From Chloropicon primus (taxonomy: Eukaryota > Chlorophyta > Chloropicophyceae > Chloropicales > Chloropicaceae): a DNA stretch of 64,000 nt. Shown one piece after another: positions 58,179 to 64,000 of the stretch. The notes below the pieces were generated by a model. That model was not told the origin of the DNA and made no database searches. It was given only the letters and a program-made list of their open reading frames with translations. Every line of letters begins with the position of its first letter. The first letter of the stretch is position 1. A program made the translations under genes and the position numbers. The stretch covers positions 310,001 to 374,000 of the forward strand of contig CP060755.1 of assembly GCA_023205875.1 (NCBI GenBank). The letters are read 5' to 3'.

Positions 58179-58396
58179 GGCGACTCGTCTGGGCCTTTTC
58201 CTCGCCTTGCCCTTGGGACCACCCCATGCATCGATCGAGAGGTATACCCCTGAAAACAAGAGTAAGGGGAGGAGGCCGTGGACTGGTGGGGACAACCACG
58301 CGATGCGAGCATGGGTGACACGAGCATTGATGAGAGCAAAACGAAAAGAAAAAATGATCCGGTATGCCGTAATATAATTAGTCCCATCCGCTTTTC

Positions 58397-61032
58397 TTAT
58401 TGCAGGGTCCACGAGGAAGGACAAGATTTGAGCGGCGCCGTGTTTTTCACGGTCGTCGAGGTTGAGAGGTGCTGGGACAACTTCGCGAGGGGCTGCCCGT
58501 TTCCAACGTGAATGAGGCGCATCCCCTTCTCAACAACACGCGTGGAGTTAAATGCGGTGTCGAATGGCCCCTGGTCAACAACATAGTGAGAATGAGGGAG
58601 GACAGTCATTGTGACTTCAACTTTAGATCCGGATGGCACATGGACACGTTTGAAAGCAGCAAGTTGCACCCTTGGTGCTGGTACAGTGCTCTCAGGCAGA
58701 CCGATGTAAACCTGGACTATTTCATCACCGCTGAACTCTCCATAATTGCTGAGCGTCACCGTCACGTTGAATGGATCGCAGGCTCCAATCACGGCCGGAG
58801 GCGCGATCAAGTTGGAATACAAATACTTTGTGTAAGAGAGACCGTACCCAAAAGGCAGGAAGGGCTCCCCGGTGAAGTACTTGTATGTGAGACCCATGGA
58901 ATAGTTTGGCGCCTCGGTCCCAGGGTATGGGTCCTGCTGCTGTATGTGCTGTGGGAGCTGCGTGTCATCGGTGTAGACGGTGACTGGCAGCTTTCCTGAC
59001 GGGTTAATCTTTCCGAACAAGGCTTCCCCAACCACTTGGCCACCGTAGATGCCGGGGTAGAAGACGTCAAAGACAGCATCAAGCATGTCCCAGACAGGAG
59101 GCAAGGTTACAACGCCACCGTGCATAAGAACCCCAATCATTGGTACGCCGAACGACACGGCGTCACGCAATCTGTTTACAAGCTGCACTTGTCCATAAGG
59201 CAAGTCCATCGTAAGGCGGTCATGGCCTTCGCTCTCGATACTCCCGTCCAAGTTCAGCACAACCACCACAGCTGTAGCAGAGTATGCCGCCATCACGGCA
59301 TCCTCGATGCCAGAAGTGTCCTGGCACGAGGTATCCAAACACCCGGGAACATAAGTGACATTCCCCGCCTTACCAACCATGTTCTGAATCCCTTCGAGGA
59401 TGTTCACGACGTACTTCTGCTGATATTCGTTGGATCCCGCGTCTCCCTCGGCGTATGGCCCCAAGGGAATGGACTTGGACACAGCGGCAGAGCCAACAAC
59501 AAGCAAACGCTTCGCAGTCGTCATCGGCATTGGCAAGAATTTCTTCTCATTCTTCGTCAAGATAATGCCTTGCCTGGCCGCCGTGAGGGCGAGGTCCAAG
59601 TTCTCTTCGCTTGCTACGTCCTTAGGCCCGAGGTTGTTGTAAGCCACCGTCTTTGGCGGGTCCAGAGTACCCAAATTGATACGCGCTTTCATCACCCTCT
59701 CGAAAGCACGGTTCAGCAAGGACTCGTCCACGAGGCCATCTTTGATCGCCTGAGGGATGGCGCGAGCGACCTCCTGACCCCCGCCTTCCATGTCCATACC
59801 CGCGTGCAAACCAACGGCAGCCGCGCACTCGTTGGTCTGACAGATTCCATAGGTCGTCCTGAAATCGAGCCAGGCATCGTAATCAGACACAACGAAGCCA
59901 TCAAACCCGGAGTTGTTTCTCAGTGCACCCTCAAGAAGACGAGGCTCTGCGCAAGCAGGGACGCCGTTGATCGCATTGTAACTGCACATCGCTTGTCCGG
60001 CCCCGGCGGAGCAAGCCTCAAGGGTTGGGAGATAAAACTCTTGCATTGCTCGGCCGCCCACTTCTGCGCTGTAGTGCTGACGGGAGAACTCGACATCATA
60101 AACCGCAGCATGCTTGCAGGTAGCCAGGGAAAGTGACTGCGGGTTGCCATCCCCGTCACCCTGAAGCCCGTTGACAAAGGCAGTGGAGAGCGAGTTCATC
60201 AGCAAGACATCCTCGGTGAAGACCTCAGCAATCCTGCCCCACCTCGGATCTCTCGCAAGGTTCACGTTTGGGGAGTAGATGCTGATTCCTGCACCGTTAA
60301 TCGTCTGAATGACGTCTCCGTTCAGGTCTGGCCTCTGAAAGGTGGACAAAGAACCGAGAACGCCCATACAGGAAAAAAGCGCGCACGAGGAGTCAGCAAT
60401 ACGTCTTTTGGGGAGAAGGCAGGATTGTCGTAGAAGCAAAGACTTACCCATCCGCGTCGTCCACTGTTGGACTCCAGATTGTACAAGGCACGAGACTCGG
60501 TGGCGACGGTGTTGCCTATGGCCTGCAACAACTCAGGATTCCAGGTGGCTCCGAGCGCTGGACCCGCAGGGAACATCGTTCCATTCGCAGGGTACACCAA
60601 GACGTCTTCTTGCGGCTTCCCCCTTTCCCCTCGGACTCCGTGGAGGTTGTCCGCGAGCCACTGGAACCTCGGGATGCCGTGATGAGGAAGAGCGACCGCG
60701 AAATTCGTGAGCTGGGACGCGCGCTCCTCCACAGTGAAGTTGGCAGACATGAGCTTGGCACGCGCTCCCGCATCCAGAGTCCAGTCCAGCCAGGTTCCAC
60801 TGAGGCCCGGGCACTTTTCATACGAGTCCGTCCCCCCATCGAGGCACGTGTTCGTGAGAGGGCACACCAGCTGTCCTTTCTTGCAACTTCCACAGAGCGC
60901 GTCGTCGAGTGCGCAGTCCCCCAAGGGACACACCTGAAACTGCCCTTCGCAAACGGCCTTTTTGTCGTGTGCTTGAACCGCGGAGGCCCAAAGCAAGGAC
61001 AAGACGGTGAGTCTCAAGGCAAGCCTCCACAT
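58397..61032 (-). CDS. Secreted GH3 glycosidase (beta-xylosidase / beta-glucosidase type)
   Basis: Two exons, 60448-61032 and 58397-60334 (donor GTAAGT, acceptor TTTCAG), 840 aa. A signal peptide (LALRLTVLSLLWASAVQA) is followed by a Cys-rich module (residues 27-75: CEGQ, CPLGDC, CGSCKKGQLVC, CLDGG). The GH3 N-domain runs from there: GIPRFQWLADNLHGV, YSPNVNLARDPRWGRIAEVF and GFVVSDYDAW with the nucleophile Asp near 347; the C-domain includes VLMHGGVVTLPPVWDMLDAV and PFGYGLSYTKYLYS, and a fibronectin III-like end. The motif LARDPRWGR is typical of plant beta-D-xylosidases/alpha-arabinofuranosidases. Substrate is inferred only to family level. Confidence 0.9.
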
Positions 61033-61418
61033 CCTCCTCTGTCTCCTTCCAATGCGTCGCCAGTCCAGCTACTCCAGCTCTCAGGAATCTTAACGAGATG
61101 CTGCTTTGCGGCGGACACGTGGTTTTTTTCTTCTTTTTTTTCCTTTATATATAATATAATATATATATAATATAATATTCCATGATCTTGCTTGCACGGG
61201 ACAAGAACCGAAAGAAGAAAGCATGACGTGCATTGAACTCGAACCAACGCCAGGACGACACGCTGGCGCTGGACACTCCCCTCCGTGAGTGGTGCTTCTC
61301 CTCATGTGTGCGTCTCTCCCTCCCTCCCTCCCTCTCTCTCTCTCTTGGCCAACTTTTTCGAGGAAAAAGGCGAGGGGGATACGATTATCTTGGCGAGAGA
61401 GAGAGAGAGAGAGAGAGG
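61033..61418. other. Divergent promoter region GH3 / acyl-CoA dehydrogenase
   Basis: 386 bases. AT dinucleotide-rich run at 61145-61178 (tatatataatataatata), a CT/CCCT run near 61315-61344 and a GA run at 61396-61416 just before the next ATG. Confidence 0.6.
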
Positions 61419-62851
61419 ATGAGTGGCGAGGAAGTGGAGCTGAGCGAGGTGCCCTACGGGGAGCCGTATTGGTACGGGAGCGCCCCCGGAGGAGGCGGGT
61501 CTTCGTCTCCGTACTACACGAAGAAGCACGAGGAGTTCCGCGCCAAAGTTCGCGCCTTTGTCGAGGCGGAGCTCTTGCCTTACGTCCACGAGTGGGACGA
61601 GAGAGGGTCTTTCCCGGACGAGCTTCACAGGAAGGCGTATGCTGCGGGGATTTACGGGGCGGCGTGGCCGGCGGAGCACGGGGGGACGCCACCTCCAGGG
61701 GGGTTCGACGCCTTTCATGACTTGATCCTGGTGGACGAGCTCGCCCGCTGCGGTTGCGGTGGAGTGCTCTGGTCCTGCTTCCAGTCCTTTGGCATCTCCT
61801 TGCCCCCCGTGTTGGCCGCCGGCAGGCCAGAGGTGATTCAGAGAGTTGCAAGGTAAGCAAGGGAATGCGAGGACGATCCCTTCGACGGCGGGGGTCGCGC
61901 TTCTGCTGGGCTGGCCCCCTCGTGGCGGTCAAAAAGAAAACCCGACTTGGTTTCGTTCGAGACCGCACGCACGCACCCCACGACGGACTGACGGACTGAC
62001 GCGCCGACCGACTCGTTCCCCCCACCCCCAGGCCAGTGATCACGGGCGAGGCTGTGATGTCCCTCGCGGTGAGCGAGCCTTACGCTGGCAGCGACGTCGC
62101 AAACTTGAGAACCACTGCGGTCCGCCAAGGTGACCACTACGTCGTCAACGGCGAGAAGAAATGGATCACCGGAGGGTGCAAGGCCGACTTCTTCACGGTA
62201 GCCGTGAGGACAGGAGGCCCCGGCTTCAAGGGAGTGAGCCTTCTCCTGATCGAGGGGAACAGAAAGGGCGTCTCCACCAGGAGGATGAAGACTCAGGGTT
62301 GGTGGTGCAGCACGACGGCGTACATTACCTTCGACGAGGTGAGGGTTCCGGTTGGCAATCTCATCGGAGAGGAGAACAACGGCTTCAAGTACATCATGAA
62401 CAACTTCAACCACGAGAGGTTCGTCTTGGGTGCCCAGGCCAACCGTTTCGCGAGAGTGTGCCTGGAGGAGAGCATCAAGTGGGCCAGGCAGAGGAAGACC
62501 TTCAACAAGTCTCACATTGAGCACCAGGTGATCAGGCACAAAATTGCTGAGATGGCAAGGAGGGTGGAAAGCACCCACGCCTGGATCGAGCAGCTGGCTT
62601 ACCAGTACCAGACAGGGCAGTCCGATAGCAAGTCTCTCGGAGGAGCGATCGCGTTGATGAAGGTTCACTCGACGAAGAACTTCGAGTTTTGCGCGCGAGA
62701 GGCGAGCCAGATCCTCGGGGGCTCGAGCTACGTGAGAGAAGGAAAGGGCCAGATGATCGAGAGGCTTTACAGAGAGGTCAGGGTCAGCGCAATTGGCGGC
62801 GGGTCGGAGGAAGTCCTCATCGACATGGCTGTCAGGCAGGCCAAGCTTTAA
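61419..62851 (+). CDS. Acyl-CoA dehydrogenase with a C-terminal AKL peroxisomal signal
   Basis: Two exons, 61419-61852 and 62032-62851 (donor GTAAGC, acceptor CCCCCAG), 417 aa. The flavoprotein fold is clear: N-terminal helical domain with AYAAGIYGAAWPAEHGGTPP, the FAD-binding VMSLAVSEPYAGSDVANLRT, WITGGCKADFFTVAVRTGGP, then GFKYIMNNFNHERFVLGAQA and a C-terminal helix ending REVRVSAIGGGSEEVLIDMA. The last residues are QAKL, an acceptable PTS1 variant. Family: class of ACAD11/fungal peroxisomal acyl-CoA dehydrogenases. It would start beta-oxidation with an ETF-like or oxygen acceptor; which one is not visible. With an SKL isomerase nearby, a peroxisomal beta-oxidation route is plausible. Confidence 0.87.
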
Positions 62852-63017
62852 GAGAGACCGGTCTTTCTCCAGCTATTTTATGACCTGGCGACGGCCGACG
62901 AAGCCACTCGTCGTCATATTGAAACCAGAAGAAAACTGATAGGTGATGGTGATTATCTAATACAATTTAGGAGGGATTTTCTTATTAAAATTGCCATGGG
63001 CAACAACTGTTTCTCGT

Positions 63018-63749
63018 CTATTCCTCTGGGTTGTAGATGTGTCCCTTGCCGTTGACATAGACGCCATCCAAGAACTTTCTAATGTCCTTGGCCCTCACGA
63101 GGCAGCACGAGTGAATCTGAGCAGCGGATCTAGAGACATTCTCGATGTCGTTTCCTTCCAGGACGAGCTGGTCCTTGACGCCCTTGTCCTTGGCGATGGT
63201 GACTCCATCAAGCATCTTCACAATCCTGACCCTCTTCTCACCCAAAAAGTTTCTGATTTCGATGGTCTTTCCCGCGTCCTCGATGGTCACGTTGATGGGG
63301 AAATGAGCGTAAACAAGCCTCATGGTGTATCTGTAACCCCTAGTCACTCCCAAGAACAGGTTGTTGACATGGGAGACAACAGTTCTAGTTCCAGCGATCC
63401 TCTTGCTAGTTCCGTGCCAGACCTCGACCTTGACGTGTGGCTTGCCGTCGACCTCGGTCTTGAACAAGTCGACCTGCAAGTGGCTCAAGTCCTTCGTGAG
63501 CGTTCCTGCAAACGTGGGAGTCGGAGAGAAAGGAAAACCAAAGTGTGAGTCCCTCATGCATCTCTTATAGCACAGGAATAGGAAGGAGAAACGACAAGAG
63601 AAAGAACGAGGCGTTGGGTTCCTTGGCAGCTCTTGGTGCGAACGGCAGTGCCCACCCCTCGGCGGACCCCCCCCCCCCCAAGGAAGCGCCGCCCCTCCCC
63701 CACGGTCCCCAACCCTCTCCCTCCGTGTCCTGGCCCAAAGCGAAGGAGG

Positions 63750-63784
<35 letters not shown>

Positions 63785-63890
63785 AAAAAGACGTACCTCT
63801 TGGTCCCTTGACAGTGACGACCTTGGACTTGATGTCACACTCGACATCCTCAGGGATCTCGATCTCCCTCGTGTTGTAGATCTGCTTCAT
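63018..63890 (-). CDS. RPL9: 60S ribosomal protein L9 (uL6)
   Basis: Two exons, 63797-63890 and 63018-63505 (donor GTACGT, acceptor TTTGCAG), 193 aa. It starts MKQIYNTREIEIPEDVECDI and continues KSKVVTVKGPRG, then TLTKDLSHLQVDLFK, VEVWHGTSKRIAGTRTVVSH, VNNLFLGVTRGYRYTMRLVY, AHFPINVTIEDAGKTIEIRN and FLGEKRVRIVKMLDGVT, ending GVYVNGKGHIYNPEE. It is full-length and matches eukaryotic uL6. The intron holds a CGTGTT-type hexanucleotide run near 63752-63784. Upstream of 63890 to the window end is presumed 5' UTR/promoter. Confidence 0.97.
63752..63784. repeat. (CACGAA)n microsatellite in RPL9 intron
   Basis: About five and a half units of cacgaa precede an A-run, inside the RPL9 intron, just upstream (plus strand) of the exon 1 boundary. 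Confidence 0.9.
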
Positions 63891-64000
63891 GGTTGCCTTA
63901 AGTCTCTTAAGTCGTAGCCGCGACCCTTGTCTCTCTCTCCTCTCTTGCCTTTTCCTTCCCCGGCGCTTCTCGCCTCTTTCCAGCCGCCGACAAAATTCCC

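Noticed and set aside
61225-61260. tRNA-like B box (GGTTCGAGTTC) on the minus strand
   Set aside because: No matching acceptor stem or A box within tRNA distance.

Overview
This is a nuclear contig from a small, compact green alga. The green-lineage (Viridiplantae) assignment rests on an OEP21-type plastid outer-envelope channel, a COP1 ubiquitin ligase, a Shewanella-like (SLP) phosphatase, a transit-peptide-bearing small subunit of a split carbamoyl-phosphate synthetase, a plastid-type Cpn10 chaperonin and the first exons of an NXD1-like (neoxanthin-deficient 1) gene. High GC, short GT-AG introns of about 90-260 nt, zero to four introns per gene, tight spacing with many head-to-head gene pairs, arginine written mostly as AGG in housekeeping genes and a TTTTAGGG-type telomere-like motif together suggest a picoplanktonic prasinophyte-grade alga, perhaps Chloropicon-like. 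The genus is inference.

Layout. 0-4.5 kb: PP2C phosphatase (window edge), TFIIF-alpha, and an F-box/ankyrin gene built of 87-bp repeats. 4.5-8.2 kb, accessory island: an intron-containing tRNA-Pro, a 54-bp tandem repeat, an intronless 949-aa protein that appears to carry three serine-recombinase (resolvase) folds plus a Cys-rich zinc tail, and an orphan ankyrin-repeat fragment. 8.7-25.8 kb, core genes: DUF2147 protein, peroxisomal dienoyl-CoA isomerase (SKL end), CPS small subunit, CYP51, SLC35F6-like transporter, an unknown, TAN1/THUMPD1, a USP deubiquitinase, an unknown zipper protein, OEP21, and a SIT4-associated (SAPS) PP6 subunit. 26-44.8 kb: an unknown basic protein, a large PA-domain-like membrane protein of atypical base composition, NAA20, Rab5, WDR75/Utp17, a DCN1-like neddylation factor, a DYNLT2B dynein light chain, a TM-RING-H2 ligase, a GNAT protein and a TEY MAP kinase.

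45-51.2 kb is the second accessory island. Plastid Cpn10 and RCE1 CAAX protease are followed by an NXD1-like gene that ends abruptly in exon 2, next to a tail-to-tail Fanzor (eukaryotic TnpB-like, RNA-guided nuclease family) gene with one frameshift in a homopolymer. A dispersed repeat carrying a conserved hairpin lies on both sides (45.1 kb inverted, 50.7-51.1 kb), with a third copy at 10.8-11.2 kb. 51.3-64 kb returns to core genes: COP1, a ribosomal-L1-domain (Utp30/RSL1D1) protein, SLP phosphatase, WASH-complex FAM21/WASHC2, a secreted GH3 glycosidase, an acyl-CoA dehydrogenase ending in AKL, and ribosomal protein L9 (uL6).

Themes: ribosome biogenesis (WDR75, Utp30, RPL9, TAN1), endosomal traffic (Rab5, FAM21) and peroxisomal fatty-acid metabolism (AKL acyl-CoA dehydrogenase, SKL dienoyl-CoA isomerase). 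The likeliest undescribed system is the multi-resolvase protein at 5.0-7.9 kb; the Fanzor locus is the second. Both use CGN arginine codons far more than their AGG-rich neighbours, which fits mobile or foreign origin. Intron boundaries were read by eye from consensus and reading phase, so they may be a few bases off where noted.
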